64,000 nt of DNA from G963667145 sp963667145 (GTDB taxonomy: Bacteria; Cloacimonadota; Cloacimonadia; G963667145). Location of the stretch: contig OY762943.1 of assembly GCA_963667145.1 (NCBI GenBank), positions 992,001 to 1,056,000 of the forward strand. The letters are read 5' to 3'. Of this stretch, positions 44,228-52,933 are shown one piece after another (the stretch's first letter is position 1; every line of letters starts with the position of its first letter). The translations under genes and the position numbers were made by a program. The notes under the pieces are model-generated. The model made no database searches. It saw only the letters and a list, made by a program, of their open reading frames with translations, and had not been told where the DNA came from.

Positions 44228-45010
44228 TCAACTGCAAATCGAAACTCCAGCGGAAGCTCCAATTCTGTTTGCTCCTGCTTTCAGCATCGCCAAAGCGGTC
44301 TCTTTATCTCTGATGCCACCAGAAGCTTTCACTCCCATTTTTGAGCCAACAACTCTCCGCATAAGAGCAATATCTTCGATGGTGGCTCCTCCTGTGGAAA
44401 ATCCAGTTGAAGTCTTCACGAAGTCCGCTCCTGCTTTTTTGGACAACAAGCAGGCGATAACTTTCTCCTCTTCCGTGAGCAAACAGCACTCGATTATCAC
44501 TTTCAACATCGCATCAGATTTATGGCAATCCAGTGCAAGAAGAGCTATCTCATCCTCCACCAGTGAATAATCTTCGTCCTTGAGAGCACCAACATTTATC
44601 ACCATATCGATTTCCTTTGCTCCCGCATCCAACGCTTTGATAGTCTCCACGAGCTTCACCTCAGCGATGTTCGCTCCCAGAGGAAATCCCACGACACAGC
44701 ACAGAGGGACATTCTTCAGAACTTGCTTAGCTTTCTTAGCCCAAACAGGATTGACGCAAACACTGGCGAAGCCAAACTCTTCGGCTTCCAAACACAATTT
44801 TTCTATCTGCTGAAAACTCGCCTCAGGCTTCAACACCGTGTGGTCGATATATTTTGCCAACGAACTAAAATCCGTAACCAGCTGATCGGACAATTTACTC
44901 CTATCCACAACAGAACCGAGCGACAACAAATGCTCTCCGCCACTTCTGGACATAACGTCCTCGTTCAAATCGAAAATCTCATTGGCTATATCTTTGATGC
45001 TCTTTCCCAT
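44228..45010 (-). CDS. deoC: Deoxyribose-phosphate aldolase
   Basis: The 260-residue TIM-barrel enzyme carries the DeoC motifs: IDHTVLKPEA near residue 52, VGFPLGA, EIDMVINVGALK, KVIIECCLL, the Schiff-base lysine in FVKTSTGF and the second lysine in GVKASGGIRD. It splits 2-deoxyribose 5-phosphate into acetaldehyde and glyceraldehyde 3-phosphate, recycling nucleosides. The start overlaps the proA stop as ATGA, so translation is coupled. No nucleoside phosphorylase is nearby. Confidence 0.95.
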   Translation of the reverse strand: MGKSIKDIANEIFDLNEDVMSRSGGEHLLSLGSVVDRSKLSDQLVTDFSSLAKYIDHTVLKPEASFQQIEKLCLEAEEFGFASVCVNPVWAKKAKQVLKNVPLCCVVGFPLGANIAEVKLVETIKALDAGAKEIDMVINVGALKDEDYSLVEDEIALLALDCHKSDAMLKVIIECCLLTEEEKVIACLLSKKAGADFVKTSTGFSTGGATIEDIALMRRVVGSKMGVKASGGIRDKETALAMLKAGANRIGASAGVSICS

Positions 45011-46257
45011 TAGCTCCCTCCTCTTATTTGTCCTTTGCCGTCTATAACAAATTTGTATGTGACCAACTCGTCCAAGCCCATTGGACCTCTTGCGTGCATC
45101 TTTTGTGTGCTGATTCCCATTTCACATCCAAACCCAAAGACCGAACCGTCCGTAAATCTGGTGGATGCGTTGGCATACACAGCCGCTGCGTCCACTTCCA
45201 ACTGAAACTTTTGGCACGCAAAGTAATCTTCGCTGATAATAGCCTCTGAATGCAACGTCCCGTAGGTGCTGATATGCTCTATCGCCTCTTCCAAATCTTT
45301 CACAACTTTCACTGCCAAAATCAAATCCAAGTACTCCTCAGACCAGTCGCTCTCGTCGGCAATCTCGCAGTTTATCACTCTTTGCGTTTCCGCACACCCT
45401 CTTATTGCGACCTTGTCTGACAACTTTTTATTCATCTTGGTTAAAAATTCTTCGGCTATTTCCTTATCAACGAGCACAGTCTCACAGGCGTTGCAAACTC
45501 CCGGACGCTGAGTTTTCGCATTCTTGATTATCTCCAAAGCCATCTCTTGATTGGCTTTTTCATGCACATAAACGTGGCAATTCCCCACTCCAGTCTCTAT
45601 CGTCTTCACTTTAGCGTTCTTCACGACCATATCGATAAGAGACGCTCCACCTCGCGGAATTATTAAGTCCAAATACTCCGTCAGTTGCAACATCTCCAAC
45701 ACTTGCTTCCTGTCGGGGTCTTCCAGCAGTTGCACCATCTCGGGAGAAATATCGCTCAAAAATAAGCCGTCTTTGATAACCTTGACCAACGCCTTGTTCG
45801 ATGCCAAAGCAGAAGAACTTCCCCTCAGCAAAATAGCGTTTCCGCTCTTTAGAGCCAGTGCAAAAGCGTCCACAGTTACGTTTGGGCGAGACTCGTAAAT
45901 CATCCCCAAAACACCCATGGGAACACTCACTTTGCGGATAGAAAGCCCGTCCTCAGTTTGCCAACCACTGATAATCTTGCCCACAGGGTCTTTCAGATTT
46001 ACCACCTGACGCAGGCTGTCGCTAATAGCCCTTATCCTGCTTTCATCCAAAAATAGTCTATCCACCAAAGCCTCGCTAACTCCAACTTCACGAGCTTTTT
46101 GCACGTCGGATTTATTCGCTTGCAAGATGAAATCGCTTTGCTTCTCCAGTTGATTGGCTACCGAAAGAAGAGCTTTATTTTTGGAAATTGTGGAACAAAC
46201 GGATAGATTTTTCCGCTGTAATTTTAGTCTTCGAGCTTTTTCTACTAATTCACTCAT
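45010..46257 (-). CDS. proA: Gamma-glutamyl phosphate reductase
   Basis: This 415-residue aldehyde-dehydrogenase-like enzyme has GVLGMIYESRPNVTVDA, ALKSGNAILLRGSS, IPRGGASLID, ETGVGNCHVYV and the catalytic cysteine in RPGVCNACETVL. It reduces gamma-glutamyl phosphate with NADPH to the semialdehyde that becomes proline. The partner kinase gene proB, often adjacent, is not in this window. The gene lies 15 bases after the dCMP deaminase gene and overlaps deoC by 1 base. Confidence 0.96.
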   Translation of the reverse strand: MSELVEKARRLKLQRKNLSVCSTISKNKALLSVANQLEKQSDFILQANKSDVQKAREVGVSEALVDRLFLDESRIRAISDSLRQVVNLKDPVGKIISGWQTEDGLSIRKVSVPMGVLGMIYESRPNVTVDAFALALKSGNAILLRGSSSALASNKALVKVIKDGLFLSDISPEMVQLLEDPDRKQVLEMLQLTEYLDLIIPRGGASLIDMVVKNAKVKTIETGVGNCHVYVHEKANQEMALEIIKNAKTQRPGVCNACETVLVDKEIAEEFLTKMNKKLSDKVAIRGCAETQRVINCEIADESDWSEEYLDLILAVKVVKDLEEAIEHISTYGTLHSEAIISEDYFACQKFQLEVDAAAVYANASTRFTDGSVFGFGCEMGISTQKMHARGPMGLDELVTYKFVIDGKGQIRGGS

Positions 46258-46272
46258 TGTGGGAACCTGCCG

Positions 46273-46719
46273 TTAATCGCCTAATTTGACAACGTCTATT
46301 CCTGCTTCCTGCAAAATCTGTTTGGACAAATCGTCTTGATAATCGTCAGCGATATATATTTTCTTTATCTCAGCATTCACCAAAATTTTAGCACAGATGC
46401 TACAAGGAAAATTGGTGCAATACAGAACCGCATTTTTGATGGAAACTCCGTTCACCGCAGCCTGAATAACCGCATTTTGCTCGGCATGCACAGCCCTACA
46501 AATCTCGTGTCTTTGACCAGAAGGAATATTAAGCTTTTGCCGCAAACAACCTTTGCTTTGGCAATGCTCCAAGTTTTTGGGACTACCGTTATATCCCGTA
46601 GCCAAAATCTGCTTATCACGAACCAAAATCGCTCCGACCTTTCTACGTATGCACGTTGACCTTTTGGCGACGACCTTGGTAATCTCCATGAAATATTCGT
46701 TCCAGTCCAGTCTTTCCAT
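46273..46719 (-). CDS. dCMP deaminase
   Basis: The protein of about 148 residues has the cytidine/deoxycytidylate deaminase zinc site: AVHAEQNAVIQA (His and catalytic Glu) and CTNFPCSICAKIL (two Cys). The N-terminal DWNEYFMEIT and KRSTCIRRKVGAILV blocks are typical of ComEB-type dCMP deaminases. It turns dCMP into dUMP, the substrate for the ThyX encoded two genes upstream. The ATG at 46719 is preferred over a TTG three codons earlier. The region overlaps the end of the PQQ-repeat gene closely. Confidence 0.92.
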   Translation of the reverse strand: MERLDWNEYFMEITKVVAKRSTCIRRKVGAILVRDKQILATGYNGSPKNLEHCQSKGCLRQKLNIPSGQRHEICRAVHAEQNAVIQAAVNGVSIKNAVLYCTNFPCSICAKILVNAEIKKIYIADDYQDDLSKQILQEAGIDVVKLGD

Positions 46720-46729
46720 CTCTTTCAAC

Positions 46730-47866
46730 CTAATATCCCAACTTCAAAAGAGTTTCATTATGAATAATAATAAGTTCTCCATTATGAATTAGAGGCAAAG
46801 AACTTTTGTTGTTGAATTTTTTTCGCCAAATAACCTTTCCTAAACCGACATCTATTACTGTAAAATTCCCTTCTATATCAAGCAAATAAGCATAATATCC
46901 CACAACAATAGCTGGAAGTTGAACATCTCCACCACTTTTAATCTTTTTGAAAAGTTTTCCCGTTTTTTTCTTTAAAATATATATATCATCATCATAAGAA
47001 CCAAAAATCAATTTATCTCCGTAAATAGACGGAGAACCTGTGACCCAATATCCCGTCTTGAAATTCCAATTTTCTTTTCCAGTCCTTTTGTTTAGGGAAT
47101 ACACATAATAATCTCTACTACCAAAATATACATTCTCCCCATCTATCACGGGAGCTGATTCTATGTAGTTATTTGTAGAAAAACTCCATTTAACTTCTCC
47201 TGTTTTCACATCGCTGGCGTACAAAGCTCTGTTCCCGTAAAAAACCAGTCCATTTTCTTCGTCTATAGAAGGCGGAGTATAAACTCTGTCTCCTATCTTA
47301 ATCTTCCAAACCAACTTTCCATTTTTACAATTCAAAGCATAAAAATAGCCATCCCAACTGCCAAAATAAACAATTCCTCCATAAACGGCAGCAGACGAAG
47401 TTATATATCCTCCTACTTTAAATTTCCATATAAGTGCTCCATTGGAGGCGTTTAAAGCATAAAAATGTTTGTCATAACTACCGAAGTACACAACATTATT
47501 AGCAACGGCAACGCTCGTAGAATTACGATTTCGCGTACGGAAAATCCACTCACTTTCCCCCGTGGCATAATTTACAGCCATTATATAGTTTCCGTAATCA
47601 CTCAAAATAATTTTATTGTCATAATAAACAGGAGAAGAATAAACCTTTTCATCCAAAGAAAATCGCCATTTCACCACATTCGGACAAGCTTTCTTTAGCC
47701 CCTTTGTTTGCAGAACACCGTTTCTCTTCAGATTTCCCTGATACATATTTTTGTCACTGTTGATTCGCTCGGAAATATTTTCATACTTCCCTTTTGTAAT
47801 ATCTTTATTACACGCGAACGACAACAACAATATAAAACTTAATGCTATTTTAGACAAATACTTCAC
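46730..47866 (-). CDS. PQQ-repeat beta-propeller lipoprotein, BamB-like
   Basis: The 378-residue exported protein has a signal ending LLLSFAC (lipobox, Cys near residue 19) and about seven PQQ-like blades with motifs such as FYALNASNGALIWKFKVGG, ALNCKNGKLVWKIKIG and SLNKRTGKENWNFKTG. This is the fold of BamB, the propeller subunit of the outer-membrane assembly machine, but such repeats also occur in unrelated envelope proteins. The chain ends TLLKLGY. It overlaps the upstream thyX by 17 bases. Its location between thyX and the deaminase gene is not explained by function. Confidence 0.83.
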   Translation of the reverse strand: MKYLSKIALSFILLLSFACNKDITKGKYENISERINSDKNMYQGNLKRNGVLQTKGLKKACPNVVKWRFSLDEKVYSSPVYYDNKIILSDYGNYIMAVNYATGESEWIFRTRNRNSTSVAVANNVVYFGSYDKHFYALNASNGALIWKFKVGGYITSSAAVYGGIVYFGSWDGYFYALNCKNGKLVWKIKIGDRVYTPPSIDEENGLVFYGNRALYASDVKTGEVKWSFSTNNYIESAPVIDGENVYFGSRDYYVYSLNKRTGKENWNFKTGYWVTGSPSIYGDKLIFGSYDDDIYILKKKTGKLFKKIKSGGDVQLPAIVVGYYAYLLDIEGNFTVIDVGLGKVIWRKKFNNKSSLPLIHNGELIIIHNETLLKLGY

Positions 47867-49220
47867 TCTTTCCTCCCAAAAATTTACCCGACAATGGTGC
47901 TCTCTTCCTTACTATTTCGTCAATTTTATGAGCAATCTCTCTTATCTCCCACTGAGCATGCTCGTCAGCTCGCAGTCGCGAAAAATGGTAAATCTCACGC
48001 AAATTAACCTTAAACAAAATCAAAGTGTTATGTGCATTTGTTAAAATATAATTTCCCAGTCCCTTCTTCTCTTTTTCCAACTCAAAATATAACTTATCTG
48101 TCTGCTTAATCACATTTTTGATAGCATCGTCTTCGCTCAAAGATTTTATCAACTCAGGAACAACAAAGCCGTAATCGGGATGATATTCGCTCTTGAGAAT
48201 TGTGGATATCCGATGCCTTTTCATCTGCCCAAAGCAACACGAAGAACAACAAATCTCAAAAAGGAAATCGGCTAACTCAAATCCTCTGGGCATTGTGGAA
48301 TATAGCTTAGCTTTAGTGAATAAAGCATCAAAAATTTTCTCTTTTTCGTTTGAATTTAATTTCGATAAATAATCCGAAACCTGTGCGTATAAATATCCAA
48401 AATCGACCAACAACCCCTGCAAAACCAAATCGTCAGGATTTTCAGAAGCACTAATTAGCTTAACTTTCTCACTGGATTGATTTTTTTTCTCTTCGGGGAT
48501 TTCCCAAGTAAATCGAGTAAAATCGTCCGCATCCGTATAGCGAACCAAGGACGGTGCAATCTTCTTGGCTTCTTCTTCCAGTTTCTTCTTTAGCTCTTTA
48601 GCTTCGTGCAAATCCGATTTATCTAAACGCACCAAAAGTTTTTGCAAGCTTCTTGCGTTGATTGTTATTCCCATTTGCGTCAGTGTGGAGAGCGACAAAA
48701 AATATCTGGCATCTTCTTTCGCCTTACTAAATCTATCGCGTTTACTCCCTACAAAACCGTCCGCTTCCAATTTTGCTTTCGCTTTTTCAAACAGCAAAGA
48801 GTATAAGGAGTTTTGCTCGGAAATAACGTTTTCAAATTCAGCTTTCAATTTGCTACTTTTTATCTCTTCTGGCAAATGAAAGTCGCCATCCAAAGTGACA
48901 TATCGCTGAGATTTCTCCGTGAAAGAAGCCAACCTGCTCCGATGTATAAACTCCGCCAAATAGCGTGAAATTCCTATCAAATCAAAATTAAAAACAACAT
49001 GCTCGGCAATAGACGAATGTCCCATTTCAAAAACAATGCTGGTGTTGGAATTTTTGGCTTTCTCCACATCAAGGATTGCTTCCTCACGCAACTTATCCAC
49101 AGAATCTTTGCTTCTACTGATTCGGGCGTAAGCAGCCGAAATCGTTTCTGGAGTGGCACCTTTCACGCTCTTTTTCAGTAATTCCGCATCAACATTATAT
49201 CCCGCTACAATAACTTTCAT
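47850..49220 (-). CDS. thyX: Tandem-domain ThyX-like flavin-dependent thymidylate synthase
   Basis: At 456 residues this is about twice the length of a normal ThyX and contains two related halves. The first half carries AEHVVFNFDL and HRSRLASFTEKSQRY, equivalent to the RHRxxSxNExSxRY signature with Ser in place of the middle His. The second half carries a complete RHR in MKRHRISTILKSEYHPDYG and a C-terminal FKVNLREIYHFSRLRADEHAQWEIR helix like that of ThyX. The predicted reaction is dUMP to dTMP using methylene-folate, NADPH and FAD. Fused ThyX-like proteins of this size are known in some bacteria; whether both sites act is unknown. The dCMP deaminase downstream supports the call. Confidence 0.82.
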   Translation of the reverse strand: MKVIVAGYNVDAELLKKSVKGATPETISAAYARISRSKDSVDKLREEAILDVEKAKNSNTSIVFEMGHSSIAEHVVFNFDLIGISRYLAEFIHRSRLASFTEKSQRYVTLDGDFHLPEEIKSSKLKAEFENVISEQNSLYSLLFEKAKAKLEADGFVGSKRDRFSKAKEDARYFLSLSTLTQMGITINARSLQKLLVRLDKSDLHEAKELKKKLEEEAKKIAPSLVRYTDADDFTRFTWEIPEEKKNQSSEKVKLISASENPDDLVLQGLLVDFGYLYAQVSDYLSKLNSNEKEKIFDALFTKAKLYSTMPRGFELADFLFEICCSSCCFGQMKRHRISTILKSEYHPDYGFVVPELIKSLSEDDAIKNVIKQTDKLYFELEKEKKGLGNYILTNAHNTLILFKVNLREIYHFSRLRADEHAQWEIREIAHKIDEIVRKRAPLSGKFLGGKSEVFV

Positions 49221-49234
49221 AATTTTTCTTAGTT

Positions 49235-49975
49235 TTATTCGTTAAAATTGTGTTGCAAAAAACTGTTCCCCAAATACACTTCTCTGGCTTTCTCATCGTT
49301 CACAAGCTCAGCCGAAGTCCCAGAAAACAGAATATTGCCATTAAACACAATGTACGCTCTTTGCACAATTTTTAGAGTTTCTATCACGTTGTGGTCAGTT
49401 ATCAAAACTCCAATATTTTTCTCGCCAAGTTTCTTTATTATCTTTTGGATATCTTCCACAGCTTTCGGATCAACTCCGGCAAAAGGTTCGTCTAAAAGCA
49501 AAAAAGATGGATTAGTCACTAAAGATCGGGTAATCTCCAACTTTCTTCTCTCTCCACCCGAAAGTGTATAAGCCTTTTGTTTGCTCAGTTTGGTCAAATC
49601 CAAATCCGCCAAAAGCTCATCCAATCTTCTCTTTTTCTCCGCTTTGGAAATCTTTAGCATCTCCAAAATAGCCATAACGTTCTGCTCCACAGTGAGGTTG
49701 TGGAAAATTGAAGGTTGCTGTGCGAGATAGCCTATGCCCAATCTGGCTCTTTTGTACATCGGCAGATTATTAATAAGTTTTCCATTAAATAACACTCTAC
49801 CCGCAGTCGCTTTGATAAGTCCAAGCACAATGTAGAAAGTAGTAGATTTACCAGCTCCGTTCGGACCCATTATTCCCACGCATTCACCCTGAGTTATCTT
49901 CACATTTATATCGCGTAGCACCAACTTGGAACCGTAATATTTAACTATGTTTTGAATCTCTATTTCGTTTTTCAT
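49235..49975 (-). CDS. lptB: LPS export ABC transporter ATPase LptB
   Basis: The 246-residue ATPase has Walker A GPNGAGKST (about residue 38), Q-loop YLAQQPSIF with the LptB-type RARLGIGYL preceding it, signature TLSGGERRKLEITRSL and Walker B LLLDEPFAGVDP. It powers extraction of LPS from the inner membrane with LptF/LptG, which are not in this window. The gene directly follows the lptA-like gene (3-base gap) and lptC, in the standard KDO-LPS transport order, which confirms the subfamily. Confidence 0.96.
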   Translation of the reverse strand: MKNEIEIQNIVKYYGSKLVLRDINVKITQGECVGIMGPNGAGKSTTFYIVLGLIKATAGRVLFNGKLINNLPMYKRARLGIGYLAQQPSIFHNLTVEQNVMAILEMLKISKAEKKRRLDELLADLDLTKLSKQKAYTLSGGERRKLEITRSLVTNPSFLLLDEPFAGVDPKAVEDIQKIIKKLGEKNIGVLITDHNVIETLKIVQRAYIVFNGNILFSGTSAELVNDEKAREVYLGNSFLQHNFNE

Positions 49976-49978
49976 GTT

Positions 49979-51097
49979 TTAATTACTAAATTTAAAAACT
50001 CCATTAACTCTCTGACTTTTCATCGTCATATATTCCAATTTCTTTTGGTCGTTAAACCGCAAAAGCAAAGTATCTCCATAGATTTTATTGACCGACACAC
50101 CTGACGAATCTTCGTTTATCAGGCTCAGAGCCACTTTTTCCGTTGCCACAACATTCTTTAAAGCAGACTCTTCAAAATTTAAATTCACTCTTTGTGACAC
50201 CAAGTGATTATCAAACGCTTTGCCCTCTTCACTTGGAAAGTCAACCTCACAATTTTCCTCAAGAACTATCTTTTCTATGTTTTTGAAAGATATATCGGAG
50301 TAGAAATAAAATCTCTTCGCTTCGGCATATAGCTTCTTGGAATAAAATTTCGGTTCACCCAGCATAATTATTTTTTTTTCGTCGTTTAAAAACACCAGCT
50401 CCTCACTCTCTGTGTGGTGGTTAGGCGAAATAGTTTTCACTCCGTAGATAGCTTTTATTTTGTTTTGCCCATCCAAAATATCAATCTTCTGTGCAATCAA
50501 TTTAGTCGAATCATCATCAACCGAAAAAATCTCAGGATTATCCACCAAATACCCTTTTCGCGTAATCATATTGTAACGCATCTTCCCGCAAAAAACCTTA
50601 ATCTTCCGTGATTCGTCAAACACTCGAACATCCTCATCCGCTTTCAAATCGCCAGTCTTTCTATCTATTTCCGCTCTTTGGCAAGAAAAAGTTTTGATGG
50701 TTTTACTGCTTTTACAGTCAATCTTAATAAAAACGTTTTCCGTTAAAATTATTTTATTTAGCTCTTTTAAATAAGTTACATCTTCGGCTTTTACAGTTAT
50801 AGTGTCTTGCTTAATTATAACATTTTTAAGCAACTTAACTTTCTGCTGCTTCTCATATATTTCCGCTTCATCACTGTAAAATTCTATATTATCATAAAAA
50901 AAATGAACGTTGCCACGCATCTGAGAAATAATTTCGTTCCCATCTTTTTTAAGGTTGAGCACGTCCGAGTTAATTATTTTATAATTTTTAACGTTACTCT
51001 TAATTTTCCGCTCACTAATACTTTTTATCTTCGCTCCAAAGAGGCAAGAAACAAAAACGAATAAAAAAAAATTAGAAATCAATATTATTCTCTTCAA
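49979..51097 (-). CDS. lptA: LptA/OstA-like periplasmic LPS bridge protein
   Basis: The 372-residue protein has a signal peptide (IILISNFFLFVFVSCLFGA) and two or more OstA/LptA beta-jellyroll segments with the repeated pattern DEAEIYEKQQKVKLLKNV, LNKIILTENVFIK and KIKAIYGVKTISPNHHTESEELVFLNDEKKI. It is about twice the length of E. coli LptA and resembles the longer OstA-like proteins of the FCB group. It would form part of the periplasmic bridge carrying LPS to LptD. Its start overlaps the lptC end by 26 bases. A Cys in the signal region (FVSC) might be a lipobox, but the fit is poor. Confidence 0.82.
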   Translation of the reverse strand: MKRIILISNFFLFVFVSCLFGAKIKSISERKIKSNVKNYKIINSDVLNLKKDGNEIISQMRGNVHFFYDNIEFYSDEAEIYEKQQKVKLLKNVIIKQDTITVKAEDVTYLKELNKIILTENVFIKIDCKSSKTIKTFSCQRAEIDRKTGDLKADEDVRVFDESRKIKVFCGKMRYNMITRKGYLVDNPEIFSVDDDSTKLIAQKIDILDGQNKIKAIYGVKTISPNHHTESEELVFLNDEKKIIMLGEPKFYSKKLYAEAKRFYFYSDISFKNIEKIVLEENCEVDFPSEEGKAFDNHLVSQRVNLNFEESALKNVVATEKVALSLINEDSSGVSVNKIYGDTLLLRFNDQKKLEYMTMKSQRVNGVFKFSN

Positions 51098-51647
51098 CCT
51101 CTCCCTCTCCCTTAATATCGTCCAGTTTAGCGGAATTTAGTGTGACGTCGGTATATAGATTTTTCCCGTACATCACGTTTTCCCCACGAGTTATCTTCAC
51201 TCTCTCTTTGGTAAAAATGCTGTTATTCGCCAAATTCCAATAGAGAATTGTAGTCTCCAAAACACCATTAGAACTAAGTATTTTAACGTTACTTTCCGCT
51301 TTTAGCATCTTTTTAACTTCATCTATTTTTGCACTATCAGCTGTCATGGTGGAAACTATATTATCTTCGCTATCAAACACATAGATAGTCATTTTTCTGG
51401 CGTAAATTTTTTTCTTTTTCGCGAACTCTTTCACATGCTCGGCTTTTAGAAACCAATCAATTTTCTCCTCTTTCATAGAAATAAGAGTAACTGTGTCGCT
51501 CGTCTTCTCTGGCAAATCTTCTTGATCGAAAAGTTTCTTTCCTTTCTCTAAAATATCTTCGCCTTTTACACACGAAATTATCGAAAATAGAAAGAAAATG
51601 CTACAGCAAACTTTTAATAAATTTATTCTGAGCATCTTCCAATTCAT
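51072..51647 (-). CDS. lptC: LptC-like LPS export protein, lipoprotein form
   Basis: The 191 residues start with a signal ending LFSIISC (lipobox, Cys near residue 26). A single LptC-like jellyroll follows, with WFLKAEHVKEFAKKKKIYARKMTIYVFDSEDNIVSTMTAD-type strands. LptC normally links LptB2FG to LptA and is anchored by a helix; lipid anchoring is seen in other phyla. The gene is wedged between kdsC (47-base overlap at its start) and lptA. Its ribosome site AAGGAA suits the ATG at 51647. Confidence 0.83.
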   Translation of the reverse strand: MNWKMLRINLLKVCCSIFFLFSIISCVKGEDILEKGKKLFDQEDLPEKTSDTVTLISMKEEKIDWFLKAEHVKEFAKKKKIYARKMTIYVFDSEDNIVSTMTADSAKIDEVKKMLKAESNVKILSSNGVLETTILYWNLANNSIFTKERVKITRGENVMYGKNLYTDVTLNSAKLDDIKGEGEVEENNIDF

Positions 51648-52125
51648 TTTTTCCTTTTAGTGTAAAATCTATAACCTCGCGTACACAACCATATCCACCA
51701 TTTCGCGTACAAATAAAGTCAACTTTATCCAAAATAGTTTTGTTAGCATCCGCAGGACAAGCACTAAACGCAGATTTTTCTAAGCATTGCAAATCATTTA
51801 AATCATCACCAATGTAAGCTATATTTTCCCAACTCAATTTTAAATCTATCCGTAGATTTTCTAAAATTTCTAACTTATTTTTTATCCCTTGATATAAATA
51901 TTTAATTCCTAAATCTTCACACCTTTGTTTTAGAGATAGACTATTTTTCCCAGTTATTATAGCAAATATGTATCCAAAATTTTGAAACATATTTATTCCC
52001 AAACCATCTTGTGTGTGAAAGTTTTTTACAACTATGTTTTTTAATCCATAATAATATAACCCGTTGGTTAACACTCCATCACAATCGGAAACTAATAATT
52101 TTATAGAATTTAATTTGCTCTGCAT
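51601..52125 (-). CDS. kdsC: 3-deoxy-D-manno-octulosonate 8-phosphate phosphatase
   Basis: The 174-residue HAD phosphatase has the nucleophile motif LLVSDCDGVLTNG (Asp-x-Asp), ITGKNSLSLKQRCEDLGI and GDDLNDLQCL, the KdsC pattern without a cap domain. It releases KDO from KDO 8-phosphate in the cytosol for lipid A-core assembly, which shows that the cell makes KDO-containing LPS. It overlaps def by 16 bases and lptC by 47. Codon use is strongly AT-biased, as in the neighbours up to ptsI. Confidence 0.95.
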   Translation of the reverse strand: MQSKLNSIKLLVSDCDGVLTNGLYYYGLKNIVVKNFHTQDGLGINMFQNFGYIFAIITGKNSLSLKQRCEDLGIKYLYQGIKNKLEILENLRIDLKLSWENIAYIGDDLNDLQCLEKSAFSACPADANKTILDKVDFICTRNGGYGCVREVIDFTLKGKNELEDAQNKFIKSLL

Positions 52126-52625
52126 TTAATCTTCTCTAAATCTTTCTTTAACTCAAGTATTTTTGTTTTACTTAAATAATCTATAAAAAGTTTTCCTTCT
52201 AAATGGTCATATTCGTGCTGAATAGCTATAGCGAGCAACCCATTAGCTATTAGTTTAAATTTATTTCCATTTAGATCTAAAGCTTCTATTTCCACTTTTG
52301 TTGCTCTAGGGACTTCTGCGTAAACCTCTGGGATACTTATACAACCTTCTTCATTAATTTCCATTCCTTTCATATTTAGGATTTTAGGATTTATAAATAC
52401 TTTTAAATCGTTCTCTTTTTTAGATATATCCACCACAAATACACGTAGATTTTTCCCAACTTGAGGTGCTGCTAATCCAACTCCGTTAGTATAATACATA
52501 GTATCAGCCATGTCCGAAACTAACTCTTTTATATCTTCACTTATTTCCGAGATTTGCTCGCTAATCTTTCTTAGCTCTTTTTTACCCAATAAACTTATTT
52601 TAAGATTTTTTTTCTTCTTTATCAT
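52110..52625 (-). CDS. def: Peptide deformylase
   Basis: The 171-residue metalloenzyme has all three motifs: GVGLAAPQVG (motif I), EEGCISIPEVYAEV (motif II, with Ile in place of the common Leu after Cys) and QHEYDHLEGKLF (motif III, H-E-x-x-H). It removes the formyl group from new proteins. The N-terminus is Lys-rich (MIKKKKNLK). Its start overlaps the end of yajC by 26 bases. Confidence 0.96.
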   Translation of the reverse strand: MIKKKKNLKISLLGKKELRKISEQISEISEDIKELVSDMADTMYYTNGVGLAAPQVGKNLRVFVVDISKKENDLKVFINPKILNMKGMEINEEGCISIPEVYAEVPRATKVEIEALDLNGNKFKLIANGLLAIAIQHEYDHLEGKLFIDYLSKTKILELKKDLEKIKCRAN

Positions 52626-52923
52626 TTACTTTATTATCTACTATTTTTGTTCCGATTGCGGAAATAAGAAAATCTATTTTTACGTTATCTGCAACTTTAA
52701 GAGTTACCAGATTTTTTTCTGTATTTATTTTTGTTACTATAGCTTGTATTCCGCCGTTTGTTATAACTTTATCTCCCGGTTTTAAATTTTCCAACATACT
52801 TTTATGCTCTTTTTGTCTCTTTTTTTGAGGTCTTATTATAAGAAACCAAATAATAACTATCATTAATAAAAATGGTAGTAGTGAACTTAATATGTTTTGT
52901 TGTGCTAGAAATGTATTATACAT
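52600..52923 (-). CDS. yajC: YajC, Sec translocase accessory subunit
   Basis: The 107-residue protein has one N-terminal membrane helix (LPFLLMIVIIWFLIIRPQ) and the conserved RPQKKRQKEHKSMLENLKPGDKVITNGGI region, the defining YajC pattern, with a charged C-terminal tail. It associates with SecDF and the SecYEG channel. secD and secF, its usual neighbours, are not here. It lies 10 bases after the PpiC gene. Confidence 0.95.
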   Translation of the reverse strand: MYNTFLAQQNILSSLLPFLLMIVIIWFLIIRPQKKRQKEHKSMLENLKPGDKVITNGGIQAIVTKINTEKNLVTLKVADNVKIDFLISAIGTKIVDNKVNDKEEKKS

Positions 52924-52933
52924 TTTTTTCTCC

